Shown: positions 1 through 11,224 of the stretch, piece after piece | Position numbering within the stretch: the first letter of the stretch is position 1 | How the letters are laid out: each line of letters begins with the position of its first letter | Assembly: GCA_043228905.1 (NCBI GenBank) | Contig: JBHGNT010000013.1 | Span: forward strand, 13,516,001 to 13,580,000 | Reading direction: 5' to 3' | Source of the DNA: Azolla caroliniana | Taxonomy: Eukaryota > Polypodiophyta | Length of the DNA stretch: 64,000 nt | The notes under the pieces: generated by a model | Databases searched by the model: none | What the model saw: only the letters and a program-made list of their open reading frames with translations | Told to the model about the DNA's origin: nothing | Program-made: the position numbers and the translations under genes

Positions 1-199
1 CCTTAGTCAATTAGATGAAGAGTTAAATGATTGAGTCCAGCCAAAATAAGAGCCGTTTGGTTGGACAACCCTAGATATGTACAACCCATTAGTGGTTCCA
101 TTCCGTCTAAGCAAGTTAGCAATGTGTTCCTAGCCCAAGTCATGGTTAGTACTAACACTTCTAGATTCCGGAGCTAATTCCTGTTTCATGGATCGAAAT

Positions 200-1855
200 T
201 TTGCCCAAGCTTCTCAGATATCCTTAAAAAAACTTCCTTGCCCCGCATCTGTAGTAGTCATTGATGGTCGTCCCATTGCTTCCGAGAATATTGTAGAAGA
301 GTCAGAACCCATTTGAGTTGTCCTAGGTAGTTTTGTGTGTGTAGTAGCATTTAATATAATTAGTAGTCCAGAGCATCCCATTGTCCTGGGATTACCTTGG
401 TTTGAATTACATAATCCAGACATAGATTGGAGAACAAGAGAAGTTCGACATCGACAACCCCAAGAATCTACTCATCAAGTTTCAACCATTTCACTACCTC
501 AATTACATGAAGAAGGACACAAGGAGGTAATGTTCCTATTTGCAATATCAGTACATCCTTCCAACCCTATTAAAGAGGAATCCTTAGTACAACTTCTGGC
601 AAAATATCATCCTTATGCCGATGTATTTGACAAGGTAAAAGCCGGTACTCTTCCTCATCATCGTCCCTATGATTGTCCCATCGATCTACAACCGGGAGCA
701 GAGCCACCATGGGGACCAATTTACAACTTGTCCCCCACCGAGTTAGAAGTCCTTCAAGCCTACATAGAGGAGAACTTGGCAAGCGGGTTTATTCGTCATT
801 CGAAATCTCCGGCCGGTGCACCCATCTTCTTTGTCAAGAAGAAAGATGGCTCACTTCGTCTCGTCGTTGATTACCGCGGCTTAAATAAAGTCACCATCTG
901 GAATAGGTATGCACTTCCTCTTATATGAAGTCTTTTAGAGCGAGTTAATGGTTCCAAGTTTTTTACAAAAATCGATCTACGAGGAGCGTATAACCTCGTG
1001 CGGATCCGACCAGGAGATGAATGGAAGACCGCCTTTCGCACGCGGTATGGGCATTTCGAATATACTGTTATGCCGTTCGGTCTAACCAATGCACCCGCAG
1101 TCTTCCAACACATGGCAAATGATATATTTAGAGACCTCTTGGATATCTGTTTGATCATCTATTTGGATGATATCTTGATTTATTCGAGGACCCAGGAAGA
1201 GCACGATTCTCATGTACTATTAGTACTAAAACGACTCCGCGAGAATGGTCTTTATGCCAAGCTAGAAAAATGTAGCTTTGACTGCAAGCAAGTGGAATTT
1301 CTAGGCTACGTCATCTCCTCAAAGGGCATCTCCATGGACCCAGCTAAAGTCCAAACTGTGCTAGAGTGGCAAATTCCACGGTCGGTACGAGATGTACAAT
1401 GTTTTCTAGGTTTTGCTAACTTCTATCGCAAGTTTATACAGGATTACTCGAAGATTATTTTACCTCTCACACAACTTACGAAGAAGGGACTTGAACATTT
1501 CTTTGGTCCCATGAAGCGGACATGGCTTTTCGGCATCTTAAGAAAGCCTTTATGTTAGCTCCTATTCTAGCACATGGGGATACAAAGAAACCATTCATCA
1601 TGGAGGCTGACACATCGGATTTTGCCCTCGGTAGCATCCTTTCTCAACAAGGAGATAAAGAAGAGTTACATCCTAAGGCTTTCCATTCGCGCAAATTCGA
1701 TGCCGTGGAAATCAACTACGAAATACATGACAAGGAGTTATTAGCCATTGTGGATTCCTTTGTGCAATGGCGACATTTCTTAGAGGGCTCTCCACATCAG
1801 GTCATCGTCTTTCGTGATCACAAAAACCTAATGCTCGGGTGCTAAATCGACGGCC
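200..1855 (+). pseudogene. GypA protease C-terminus, reverse transcriptase and RNase H
   Basis: About 214-440 encodes the end of a retropepsin domain ([16 protein letters not shown], typical just after the flap in chromoviruses). RT follows: the N-terminal block with [19 protein letters not shown] near 829-890, then [11 protein letters not shown] and the catalytic YLDDILIYS near 1160-1185. RNase H starts near 1522 with EADTSDFALGS. The frame is broken by a TGA at 926-928 (from arginine in relatives, a CGA to TGA change), by a frame change near 1520-1558, and by a TAA at about 1843. RT would copy the element RNA into cDNA in a cytoplasmic particle; this copy cannot. The first 200 bases are probably gag/protease remnant but I cannot align them. 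Confidence 0.85.
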
Positions 1856-2489
1856 AGCTCAGTGGGCTCAATTCCTCACGCGTTTCGACTTCAAAATCAC
1901 ATATCGACCGGGGAAGCATCAATGAAAAGCAGATGCGCTATCATGACATTCATATCTTACACCTCGTCTTGGTGATCCAACGTTTGATAATCAAAAGCAA
2001 GTAATCTTGGGACCAACACGATTGCACACAACACGGATTTTTCACACCCCAATGGATTCCCGAATTACCGATGCCATACGTGTGAACTTGAAGACAGACA
2101 GTTTTGCTCAAGACATTCTGGCGCACATTGATACCTCTCGGGCATCCTGTTCCCAGTCTCAGCAACCAGGTATGGACTACTGACAATTCGAATATCATGA
2201 TGGTTTGTTATTCTTTAAAAAGCTTGTATATGTTCCTGATTGCTCCTATCGTCTTCAAATCGTCCAAAGTTGTCAAGACACCCATATGGCGGGACATTTC
2301 AGTAGCACTAAGATGTTGGATCTAGTTCAACGATCTTTTTGGTGGCCCCATATGCGACGTTTTGTCGACGACTACGTTCAGACCTGTGATGCTTATACCG
2401 GTTCTCATCCTTGTTGGTCAGTGATCGACACCCCGAAGCTACCTACCAATCCTCGTGCTGAGGGTCATTTGGACAGACTACGCAAGATC
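1856..2489 (+). pseudogene. GypA RNase H end and integrase N-terminal zinc domain, core deleted
   Basis: Short open stretches in changing frames carry the RNase H to integrase linker and an HHCC-like zinc domain. Around 2280-2400 one reads H-M-A-G-H-F, a FWWPHMRRFVDDYV stretch and C-D-A-Y (second cysteine lost). After about 2455 the sequence jumps to the integrase C-terminus, so the whole D,D(35)E core of roughly 150 residues is missing. I infer an internal deletion at about 2455-2490. No catalytic integrase function is possible. Confidence 0.7.
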
Positions 2490-2492
2490 TAG

Positions 2493-2912
2493 ATGGATCT
2501 CTCTACTCATCTTCGTCATGCTCAACAGACACAGAAGACTTACGCGGATCGTCATCGGCTTCCCTCCTCTTTTGCCATCGGAGATCGAGTATGGCTTTTA
2601 CGTCGTCACATCAAGACTACTCGACCGTGCGACAAGTTGGATTATCGCCGACTCGGTCCTTTTCGTATTACCGGGAAGGTTAATGGTGTCACGTCTCCCA
2701 TCCTTGACTCCAAATTTGATCGCAACAAACTTTATTATTTGGTCGATTGGCTCGGCTATAGTCCGAGTGAACGTACTTGGGAACCCGTCGAGCATGTCGC
2801 CAATGCTCAAGATCTTCTTGCTGAGTTCCATCGAAAGTATCCGAACAAACCCGGTCCGCAATCAGCGCTAACTCGTTCCACTCGTCGCCTCAAGGGGGAG
2901 ATAGTGTCATGA
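2493..2912 (+). pseudogene. GypA integrase C-terminus (GPY/F) and chromodomain
   Basis: A 139-residue open frame (start arbitrary) begins with a helical segment and the IGDRVWLLRRHI and LGPFRI blocks of a GPY/F module. It then passes abruptly into a chromodomain with LYYLVDWLGY and the aromatic pair in ERTWEP. In intact chromoviruses about 40 more residues separate the two, so a second small deletion is likely near 2690. Chromodomains of such integrases are thought to steer insertion to methylated-histone chromatin (established for chromoviruses). The frame runs into the polypurine tract and ends inside the LTR. Confidence 0.85.
2891..2904 (+). promoter_or_regulatory. GypA polypurine tract
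   Basis: The purine run aagggggaga sits four bases before the LTR start TGTCA, as expected for the plus-strand cDNA primer of an LTR retrotransposon. Confidence 0.75.
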
Positions 2913-3349
2913 TATGGCAAGACTCGAACCCATGACCTTATGTTATATGGGTCGAGCTCTTGACCATTATACCATCTATTGTAATACGTAGGATATTGTT
3001 TTCATTTAAGTTTTATTATAGGAAATTAATGTATATTCTAGATTTCTCTGGAACATTCTAGAAGCTTCAGGATTACTCTTGAGAACACTATAAAAGAAGG
3101 CACTAGGCATTATGTTGAACCAAATTGGTTCAACGCCAGTCTTAAGCCTCTTAGCCACTTTGTACTTATCCTTCACATAATATATTAGTTATTATCATCA
3201 TTTCTCTCTCTCTCTCTCATCCTCACTATCTCTCTCTCCTCTTCTCTCTTTCCCTCTCGGGAATCTTACGTAGTCCCGTCCTCTTAGTGCTAATAGTACT
3301 TCTCTTCTTTAGTACTAATTTTGTCTTTGCTTTAGTACTATTCCTGACA
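2905..3349 (+). repeat. GypA 3' LTR (445 bp)
   Basis: The ends form a perfect 5-bp inverted repeat TGTCA...TGACA. A TATA box (TATAAAAG, 3089-3096) and CT-rich repeats follow. The flanking base after 3349 rejoins the LINE-A reading frame on the minus strand, which fixes the right boundary. No second copy is in the window, so insertion age cannot be estimated. Confidence 0.85.
2921..2974 (-). other. tRNA-like A-box/B-box pair inside the GypA LTR
   Basis: On the minus strand TGGTATAATGGT (from 2974) fits a Pol III A box and GGTTCGAGTC (from 2930) fits a B box, with the same offset as in a tRNA (about 44 nt). The flanking bases do not form an acceptor or D stem, so this is not a working tRNA gene. 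It may be a tRNA-derived piece captured in the LTR, or chance. Confidence 0.35.
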
Positions 3350-4822
3350 GAGGAGGGTGTAGGGCGTTTGTTTTTGAACTTGTAGAAACTTTGTAAGAAA
3401 ATGTTTTTGGACATTTTCAAACTCTTTCCACATAGATTTAGGGATGCTACCGCCCCATACTTCCACCCCATAGAGAAGAACCGGTGTCACCAAAGTGCCG
3501 AAAAGATATTTCTTGAGGACCCAACACTTAATATCTCCAAGATTGCATGTGTTCTTAAAAGCATAGTATGCTCGCTTACCCGTCTCTAAGCGGCGTGTAG
3601 CACATTCATTCCATCTATGATTTGAAGGAACTTCAAGGCCAAGATATTTGAAGCTTTCCACACATTCAAGTGGCTCATTGTTGTACATAATGCATAGTTT
3701 ATCTCTTTTTTGGCTCTTCACAAGCATAATATTGGTTTTAGAGCTATTGACACTTAATTTAGTATGCATGCAAATTTTTTCCAATGCCTTCATAAGCTTT
3801 TGTGCATATCCTAAAGTATTTGCAAAAAGCACTACATCATCTGCATATAGAAAAAGCATAATCACAACATTCCCAATGGCAACTTCTTCAACACATTCTT
3901 CCTATACAAAATTGGTAACCATTTCTTCCAATTCATCAATGCATAGACCAAATAGTGTTGGTGAGAGTGAGCATCCTTGCTTAACACCAATAGTACTTTT
4001 GAAAAAATCTGAAAGTTTATCTCTCATGTGCACACAACATATAACCTTCTCATAAATTTGGAAAATTGCAAGCATATATTCACTTGGCACCTCAAGTTCT
4101 TCCATTCGCCTCCAAAGATGCTCACGAGGTACCATATCAAAAGCAACAATATAAACCATTACCTCTAAGGCGACTTTCCTCCATTAATACTCGAAGGGTG
4201 ATAAGGTGATCAATGGTGCTATGGTCTTTTCGAAAGCCAGCTTGTCCATAACCTCTCTTACCATTATTTTTAGCCCATACACTTATCTTTGATTCCATTA
4301 TACATCCAAATAGTTTTGTCATTAATGAGCCAACCATGATGGTTCGATAGTTGTTTGCATTATTTACATCTCCACCTTTATGTAAAGGTTTGATCCAATT
4401 TGTAGTCCAATCGTACGATATACCATGTTATAATGCATCATTAAACATATCACTTATCCATACATGTGCTTCCTTTCCCGTTCATTTGAGCATTTAAGCC
4501 TTTATACATTGAAGATTGCTTGCCTTTCGAGAGGCCAATTTCTTAAGTCCTATGCATGTAAAGAAGGGAGCCATATATGAAAGAGAACCATAACACATCA
4601 TCTTTCTGGCAAGAGATAACTCATATAAATTCTTACAATGCATAGACAAGTCGTGAAGAGTTAAGTCACCATAACTCTCAACACGTTTCCCGTTTAGATT
4701 TCCCCAAAATTTAGCACATGCATGTGCTTTCTCTTGCGTTTGGATAAATTGTTGAGTAACTTCCCATATTCTTCTTTTTCTTTGAATCTCATTCAAATGC
4801 TTTTGGTAATTCTCTTTATCCT
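3350..4822 (-). pseudogene. LINE-A ORF2, pre-RT region and reverse transcriptase
   Basis: From 4822 leftwards: a basic pre-RT segment (about 4822-4494), RT blocks QAGFRKDHSTIDHL (near 4240), FDMVPREHLW (near 4135), VKQGCSLSPTLFGLC (near 3960) and the catalytic LYADDVVLFAN (near 3850), then thumb sequence with LYGVEVWGG (near 3450). These are the ordered motifs of a non-LTR RT, which primes on nicked target DNA. Several frame changes and stops (for example near 4137-4159, 3866-3900 and 4342-4490) inactivate it. The segment 3350-3865 is closely matched by the plus-strand copy at 18032-18532. The frame stops at the GypA insertion. Confidence 0.88.
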
Positions 4823-5226
4823 TGTTGAGAATCAAGCTCAACTTGATTTAGTGTGTGAACTCACCTTGAGAGTGAATAGACACTCCAACGGTCAAGAGTC
4901 ACCATTAAGTCACCACTTTGTATTCTAGCATTTAGTATGAGTCATAGAATCATATTCTAGGACACATAACTTATGAGCTTTCACATTCCCCATGCTCCAT
5001 GAGTCTTGTAGTTAATGAAGAGAGAGGGTGACTATATAAAGCACCCTCCTCCCATCTTGTATTACCTCAAGTCTTTCTCCTTTGTTAATATACTTTTACC
5101 TTGCGTATTCTCTGTGTCTTACTCCTTGTCTCTCTCACTCACTCTCAATCACTCTCTCTCTCTCTCTCATACACACACATAACTCACATCTCTTCCGCTT
5201 CACAAAATCATATCTGATTCTTTACA
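4823..5226 (+). repeat. CopA 5' LTR (404 bp)
   Basis: It starts TGTTGAGAATC and ends TTTACA, and is matched almost base for base by 9995-10391. A TATA box (tatataaa, about 5033-5040) lies upstream of CT- and CA-rich repeats. The few differences from the 3' copy are single bases and microsatellite length. Confidence 0.95.
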
Positions 5227-5239
5227 TGGTATCAGAGCG
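5227..5239 (+). promoter_or_regulatory. CopA primer-binding site (initiator Met tRNA type)
   Basis: TGGTATCAGAGCG follows the LTR directly. This is the standard plant copia site complementary to the 3' end of initiator methionine tRNA. Confidence 0.9.
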
Positions 5240-5394
5240 ATTTGGTAGCTCGATCTAGCCCATTCGCCTCATCGTGATCGTGTGTTGTGCTCTACGCCGA
5301 CGACCAAGAACCGGCTCATCGCTATCGTAGGTTTGCTACATAGCTCGGATTCGAAGAGAGAAGAAGAAGAAGAAGAAGAAGAAGAATCAACATA

Positions 5395-6450
5395 ATGAAT
5401 ACTCAAATGGGGAGCGCTCTCCCTACCGAGAAGTTGGATCGAAACAACTTCGCATCTTGGGAGTACAAGATGCACCAATACCTTGTCGAACAAGGCTATT
5501 GGAGCTACATCAAAGGAGAGCACGAAGATCAACCCGCCGAAGCGGCTCCCGGATACGTGATATGGGAGCAAGCTGCAAGCTGCAAGCTGCAAGCCGTGTG
5601 ATGTATTGCTTGGCGATATGTGTTCACGATCACATGCTCGGCTACATTTGCGAAGCCAAGATGCTAAAGGAGGCATGGGAAAATCTACGAAAGATTTTCG
5701 CAGCGAACACAACTGCAAGAAGGCTTCAACTCCGCCAAGAGTTGAACAACATTCAACAAAGGGATATGTCCATCACGACATACACCTTGAAGATCAAGGA
5801 GCTTTACGACTCGCTCGGCTCAATAAGCGTAAGTATAGATGATGATGAGATGGTGCAAATATCCCTCGGCGGCCTCGCACCACGGTTCGGCGCGATGCGA
5901 ACCGCCGTTCTAGCACGGGAGAAATCCCCCTCCTTCTTCGAGCTCCAATCAATGCTATTGGTCGAAGAAAACCACGTGCGTACAAGGAGCAATGAGTTGG
6001 AAGGCCACATGCTCTACACGCACTCGAACAGAGGAAGAGGATGCAGACGAGCAAGAGGCCGATTCGGCCAAGGACAAGGCGGACGAGGTCCGACCTACGA
6101 CAACAACTCCCAATTTCGGCCGCGAAACGGAAGCCAACGAGGAACCTTCGCAAGAAGGGGGAGATTCCACTCTAGCCCGAGCCGTCAAAACGCAACCGAA
6201 TGCGAATATTGTAGAAAGCTCGGCCACCACGAAGAAGAGTGCCGAAAGAAGATGCGTGAATTGGTTTCCACAAGCCGACAACTCACAAATTACACGCACA
6301 ATTCCGACTACGAAGAGTATAGCAGAATGTATGGGCACAACTCCGACTACGAGGATCGTGGCGGAATGTACGCATACAACTCTGATCGTGGCAGAATGTT
6401 CATGATGAAACATAGAGCAAACTCTATGTCGGCCTCTACCTCAACTAGTG
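5395..6450 (+). pseudogene. CopA gag
   Basis: Translation starts at ATG 5395 (MNTQMGSALPTEKLDRNN). The N-terminal LDRNNFASWEYKM block and WENLRKIF / LQLRQELNN segments are those of the plant copia gag (UBN2 type). An RG-rich linker (about 6010-6150) and a zinc knuckle CEYCRKLGHHEEEC (near 6200-6240) follow. A frameshift at 5569-5592 comes from three tandem copies of caagctg where CopB has no repeat; two extra copies add 14 bases. Gag would form the particle and bind RNA. The rest of the frame is open. Confidence 0.88.
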
Positions 6451-7709
6451 CCCTCAATCCGGAGGACGTATGGTTTGTTGACTCCGGAGCCTCAAACCAT
6501 ATGACATCTCATCAAGAATGGTTCCGAGAACTTCGAGAGCCGGACCGACCCGGCTATGTCGAAACCGGAGACGACACTACGCACCCGATTCGGCACATCG
6601 GCAATGTTCTCTTCGGAAAAGAAGGTAAGCAAAATTACATTAAAAATGTCTTGCATGTATCGACCATTACGAAGAATTTGGTCTCCGTCGGCCAAATTGT
6701 AGAGCAAGGGATGCAAGTTCGATTTAATCAAGGCGGTTGCTTCATAAAAAAAGAGGGCCGACTCATCGGACGCGGACAAAGAGAGGGCCGAATGTTCATT
6801 CTCAACTCACACGAGATGAAATCGACCATGTTCGCAAAGGGCATGAAAGAAGACTCCGACATAGAGTTGTGGCACAAGCGAATCGGCCACATCAATCTCA
6901 ACAAACTCAAAGCAATGAAATCGAAAGGAGTTGTCATCAGACTCCCGGCATTGAAAGAGAAGGAGATTGAAGGTGTATGCGAAGCATGCCAATTCGGCAA
7001 GCAACACCGACACCCATTCCCGAAAGAGCGGAACGTGAGCAAAGGTCTACTCGACGTAGTCCATTCCGACGTATTGGGACCGGCGCAGACGGCTACATTC
7101 GGCGGATGTTGATATTACGTGCTCTTCATCAACGACTTCTCCAGGCACACTTGGATCTACCCGATGCGGCAAAAGAGCGAACTGTTGGGATACTTCCAAA
7201 CTTTCAAGAATGAAGTCGAGAAAGCCACGGGCCGACATGTACGTTGTCTTCGATCGGATGGCGACAAGGAGTACTTCTCGGATGATTTCACGGCGTATCT
7301 TCGAAAGGAAGGAATTCGGCGAGAATTCACTTGCCGACACACTCCGCAACAAAACGGGGTAGCCGAGCGCAAAAATTGGCACATCCCCGAAGTAGCGCGG
7401 GCCATGATGAACGAGAAGCATATGCCCAAGTCATATTGGGCCGAAGCTGCAAATACGGCTGTCTACCTAATGAACCGGTGCACAACATCCGGCGTGCACG
7501 AGGTCACTCCGCACGAAAAATACTTTGGAAAGAAGCCAGACTTATCGCACACCCAGATATTCAGCGTGATAGCGTACGTGCACATCCCCGACGAGAAGCG
7601 TCAAAAACTTGACCCGAAGTTGGAGAAATGTATCCTCGTAGGATACTCACTAGAGCAAAAGGGGTACAAGTGCTATAACCCCTCAACTCGAAAATCTCGA
7701 GTAAGTTGA
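6451..7709 (+). pseudogene. CopA protease and integrase
   Basis: The aspartic protease active site WFVDSGASNHMTS lies near 6473. The integrase zinc domain reads LWHKRIGHINL...CEACQFGKQH (6868-7005), followed by the core with HSDVLGP (D1), the second aspartate in LRSDGDKEYFS (near 7250) and the glutamate in NGVAERKN (near 7355). Stops at 7110-7112 and 7707-7709 are TGA; CopB has arginine at both sites. Both sit in one frame, so the polyprotein was a single ORF before decay. Confidence 0.9.
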
Positions 7710-9071
7710 GATGTCGTTTTTGACAAGTCCGCATCTTGGTATGCACCAGAGACAACTTCGACTCTGACTCTGCTCGACCCGGAATCTGCCGAACAAGAGA
7801 TAGAGGATGAAGATCGCCTTATGCGCATGTTCGAAGAAAATCCGCTCACGACCCGATTGACCGGACCACAAGAGCCTTTGAGCGATCAAAGCACATCACG
7901 GCCTAGCCCGAAGATGGACAAAGGCAAGGCGAAAATGGCAGAATACGAAGACGATTGCTTCGACGACAATGAGTCGACTCACTCACTCGACAGTGAGTTC
8001 GGCGGCTTCGATGTACCAATCGGAGCTAAGAAAGCCCTCATCTCTGCAAATGAAAAGCTCTGCCAATGCACTCGTGAAAAGAACCCCGTAAGTCGATTCG
8101 ACTACAACGATTATATGGCGTACCATTATGCCTTTATGATGAAGGTAGCAACAGTACGGGAGCCGGAAACCTTTTCCGAAGCAGCCAAGGATCCGCGATG
8201 GATCGAAGCCATGAACGAGGAGATGCAGGCACTACGCAAGAACGAGATGTGGGATCTCATTCCCACCTCACCACACAAAAAGTCGATTGGATGCAGATGG
8301 ATTTACAAAGTGAAGTACAATGCCGACGGTTCCATCAACCGCTACAAAGCGTGACTCGTAGCGAAAGGCTACGCCCAAACGCTTGGAGTTGACTATGAGG
8401 AGACCTTTGCCCCGGTGGCAAATATGACAAAGGTGCAGACCGTAATTGTGCTTGCCGCGGCGAAAGGGTGGCACCTCCATCAAATGGACGTCAAGAATGT
8501 CTTTCTACAAGGCGAATTAGAAGAGGAGGTGTACATGATACAACCACCCGGTTTCAACTCGAGCACCCATCTGAAAGCTGTATGCCGACTCAAGAAGCCA
8601 CTCTACGGCCTCAAGCAAGCACCGCGTGCTTGGCATTCAAAGATAACGCAATATCTTCATCACATCAGCTTCCGTATGTCAAAATCGGACAACTCCCTCT
8701 ACATACGACGCGATTCCGCAAGTCCGATTGTCATCATCTTATATGTGGATGACCTAATCATTGGAGGTGAGCACCTCGTCGAAATTAATAAGGTCAAATC
8801 CCTCCTTTCCGACAAGCTCGAGATGACGAACATGAAGGAGGTCCACTACTTCCTCGGCATCGAGGTAATTCAGACTCCGGCCGGAATCATGATCTCTCAA
8901 TGGCACTACATCCTGAACTTGTTATACAAGTTCGGTTTGGCTGAGTGCAAATCCGTGGCAACCCTGCTCGATCGCAATCTCAAACTCGATGCGAACTCCG
9001 GCACCAAAGCGTGTGAGCCGTCCTAGTATCGGCAACTCGTCGGGAGTCTAATCTACCTCATGATCACATGA
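7710..9071 (+). pseudogene. CopA reverse transcriptase
   Basis: After an acidic, Ser-rich linker (about 7740-8100) the copia RT begins with WIEAMNEEMQAL and CRWIYKVKYN (8190-8320). It continues with the FAPVA block, HQMDVKNVFLQGELEEEVYM (near 8480-8535), LYGLKQAPRAWH and the catalytic ILYVDDLII (near 8740). TGA at 8352-8354 replaces the arginine of KARLVAKGY, TAG occurs at 9024-9026 and TGA at 9069-9071. At the last site CopB keeps CGA, so a direct CGA to TGA change is visible. Confidence 0.9.
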
Positions 9072-9139
9072 CCCGATCTCAGTTATCCGGTCGGTCTCCT
9101 TAGCCCATTCATGCAAACACCGCGTGATACTCACTGGAT

Positions 9140-9730
9140 TGCGCTAAGTGAGTTCTACGATACGTGAGCGGCACAATGGATTGTGACATCCTTTACAAGA
9201 CCGCGATGCCAATACGACTCGAGGGGTACACAGACGCCGATTGGGCCGGCTACAAAGCCAATAGAAGATCAACCTCCGTATTTGTTTTTTCCCTCGACAG
9301 CGGAGCAATATCCTGGAGCAGCAAAAAGCAACCAACCATTGCTCTTTCGAGCATAGAGGTCGAATACAGGGGCGCGACAGTGGCCGCATGTGAAGCCGTA
9401 TGGCTCAAAAGGATACTCAAGGATCTAGGCGTATCCCTCAAGGATTCGACTTCCCTTTACTGTGACAACATGAGCAGTATCTATCTGGCTCGAAACCCGG
9501 TGTTCCACGCGTAGACAAAGCATATCGAAGTGCACTATCACTTCATCCGAGAGTGTGTTCTAGCTGGTGATGTCGAGCTACAACACATTAGTACAAATCT
9601 TCAAACGGCTGACATCTTCACTAAAGCCTTAGGATCCGACAAGCCAGGGCAATTCCTGACCTATCTCGGATTGACAATCCCTAACCTGCCAAGCTTGAGG
9701 GGGAGTACTAAAGACACTACGCAATAATGC
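9140..9730 (+). pseudogene. CopA RNase H
   Basis: The frame changes between about 9075 and 9160, then GYTDADWAGYKANRRSTSV (near 9220), SWSSKKQPTIALSS and the ExEYRGAT block, YCDNMSSIYLARNP and KHIEVHYHFIRE give a complete copia RNase H. TAG at 9512-9514 stands where CopB has arginine. TADIFTKAL near the end is the usual copia C-terminal tag. Confidence 0.9.
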
Positions 9731-9994
9731 GTGGATTCCGCAACCGTCAAGACACTAAGCAGTAACGCGTGGATTCGGCAACCGCGCAACGAAGCCGCGA
9801 AGAGCCGATCTACTGCGCAAAGCTGCGAAGAAAGACGCAAGCCGAAGCATAGACTTCGCAACTACGCACAACGCAAGCTGGAGCACGGATTCCGCAACTC
9901 CGCATAAATGCGAGTCGACGTGGACTCCGGAACGCGAGTCGAAGCGTATTTCGGATACTGTCTGAAACCGACCCGACTTGAGCTTGAGGGGGCG
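9731..9994 (+). promoter_or_regulatory. CopA 3' untranslated region and polypurine tract
   Basis: No gene is seen. Short near-repeats (gcgtggattc, ccgcaac) fill 9730-9960. The purine run agcttgagggggcg ends at the 3' LTR start and would prime plus-strand DNA. Confidence 0.75.
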
Positions 9995-10391
9995 TGTTGA
10001 GAATCAAGCTCAACTTGGTTTAGTGTGTGAACTCACCTTGAGAGTGAATAGACACTCCAACGGTCAAGAGTCACCATTAAGTCACCACTTTGTATTCTAG
10101 CATTTAGTATGAGTCATAGAATCATATTCTATGACACATAACTTATGAGCTTTCACATTCCCCACGCTCCATGAGTCTTGTAGTTAATGAAGAGAGAGGG
10201 TGACTGTATAAAGCACCCTCCTCCCACCTTGTATTACGTCAAGTCTTTCTCCTTTGTTAATATACTTTTACCTTGCGCGTATTCTTTGTGTCTTACTCCT
10301 TGTCTCTCTCACTCTCACACACACTCTCTCTCATACACACACATAACTCACATCTCTTCCGCTTCACAAGAATCATATCCGATTCTTTACA
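9995..10391 (+). repeat. CopA 3' LTR (397 bp)
   Basis: Same sequence as 4823-5226 with scattered point differences and a shorter CT tract. It is followed by the target duplicate atcct and the continuation of LINE-A. Confidence 0.95.
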
Positions 10392-10396
10392 ATCCT

Positions 10397-11219
10397 TAAC
10401 TATATCCAAAAGCATAAGGCACTTTCAAGCTTCACGACATTCTTTATCAAACCATTTTTTCGTAAGTTTCTTGGTGCATTTTCAAGATGTGCGGTTGGTC
10501 GAAAAACATTTGTCTGTACAGGAGAGAATGACTTTCTTGGAAGCTTCCCATTTGCATTCTAGTGTGGCACCATGTTGTATCTTTGTCATTTGTAACATAT
10601 CCTCAACCATCTTGGAATACATGGGCGCTTGCTTAAGGTTCATGCTCAAGTGCGGTTGTTTATTATCTTCAATAGCCTTCTCACAATCAAACCTATGCAT
10701 ACATTTGAGATTAATACATAAAGGCCTATGATCGGATTCTTATGTCCATTCACCAAGTGAGAATTTATGTATACGATCCAAGATACCTTTGGACAATAGC
10801 ACATAGTCAATCACATTATTTTCGTTGTGTTTTCTACATGTAAAACCATTACTGTTGCGCCATAAGGAAATACCATTTGCAATAAGCAATCCGGTACTAT
10901 TGCACATTTGTAGGAGTAACTGCCCAAATTGGTCCATATCTTTTTCATCGCAAGAAGAGCAGTTATACATTTGCAAATCCTCTTGCATCCTTGAGATATG
11001 TGGCATGAAAGATTCTTGTGAATCAAGTTGGAAACTTCTTGTACGAGCATTCATGTCACCAAAGACAATAACTTCCCCTTTGGATTTGAAATAAGCAATA
11101 TCATCTTCTAGATTGGCAAAAGGTTGATCTTTATCCAAACAAGCATAAAAGTTAGAATCTTGATGAGGAATGTAACATCCAACTACAAAAGTGGGCAAAT
11201 AATTAGGTGTTTCTATTTT
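10397..11219 (-). pseudogene. LINE-A ORF2 endonuclease C-terminal part and linker
   Basis: On the minus strand 11219-10740 is open and carries the exonuclease-endonuclease-phosphatase blocks: VVGCYIPHQD, VIVFGDMNART (catalytic GDxN), and NNVIDYVLLS (the SxxDY-like block) with a following segment to about 10740. In-frame TAA/TAG stops near 10738 separate the linker (about 10700-10482). The domain nicks target DNA for target-primed reverse transcription. Its N-terminal half lies beyond CopB at 16960-17200. Confidence 0.85.
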
Positions 11220-11224
11220 GAGCC

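Larger units (their letters stand above)
1..3349 (+). mobile_element. GypA: degenerate Ty3/gypsy chromovirus, 5' part outside window
   Basis: Order seen on the plus strand is protease C-terminus, reverse transcriptase, RNase H, integrase zinc domain, integrase C-terminus with chromodomain, polypurine tract and 3' LTR, which is the Ty3/gypsy order. The chromodomain and the wording of the protease end resemble the Tcn1/sushi-like chromoviruses (family recollection, not a search). The 5' LTR and most of gag lie left of the window. It interrupts the minus-strand LINE-A at 3349/3350; the likely 5-bp duplication at the right is gagga, whose partner is outside. Frameshifts, stops and two internal deletions make it dead. 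Confidence 0.88.
4823..10391 (+). mobile_element. CopA: full-length Ty1/copia element, inactive
   Basis: Two LTRs (4823-5226 and 9995-10391), a primer site directly after the 5' LTR, a gag-PR-IN-RT-RH order and a polypurine tract before the 3' LTR define a complete copia element. The perfect 5-bp duplication atcct (4818-4822 and 10392-10396) marks the insertion into LINE-A. Integrase precedes RT, which separates copia from gypsy. It carries at least six in-frame stops or shifts. A related LTR fragment lies at 35377-35577, and CopB is a diverged relative. Confidence 0.95.

Noticed and set aside
2911-2981. Minus-strand tRNA gene
   Set aside because: A and B boxes fit, but the acceptor and D stems do not pair and the T stem is mostly wobble.
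5269-5718. 149-codon minus-strand Ser-rich ORF
   Set aside because: It is antisense to CopA gag and its Ser run comes from a GAA repeat in the leader.
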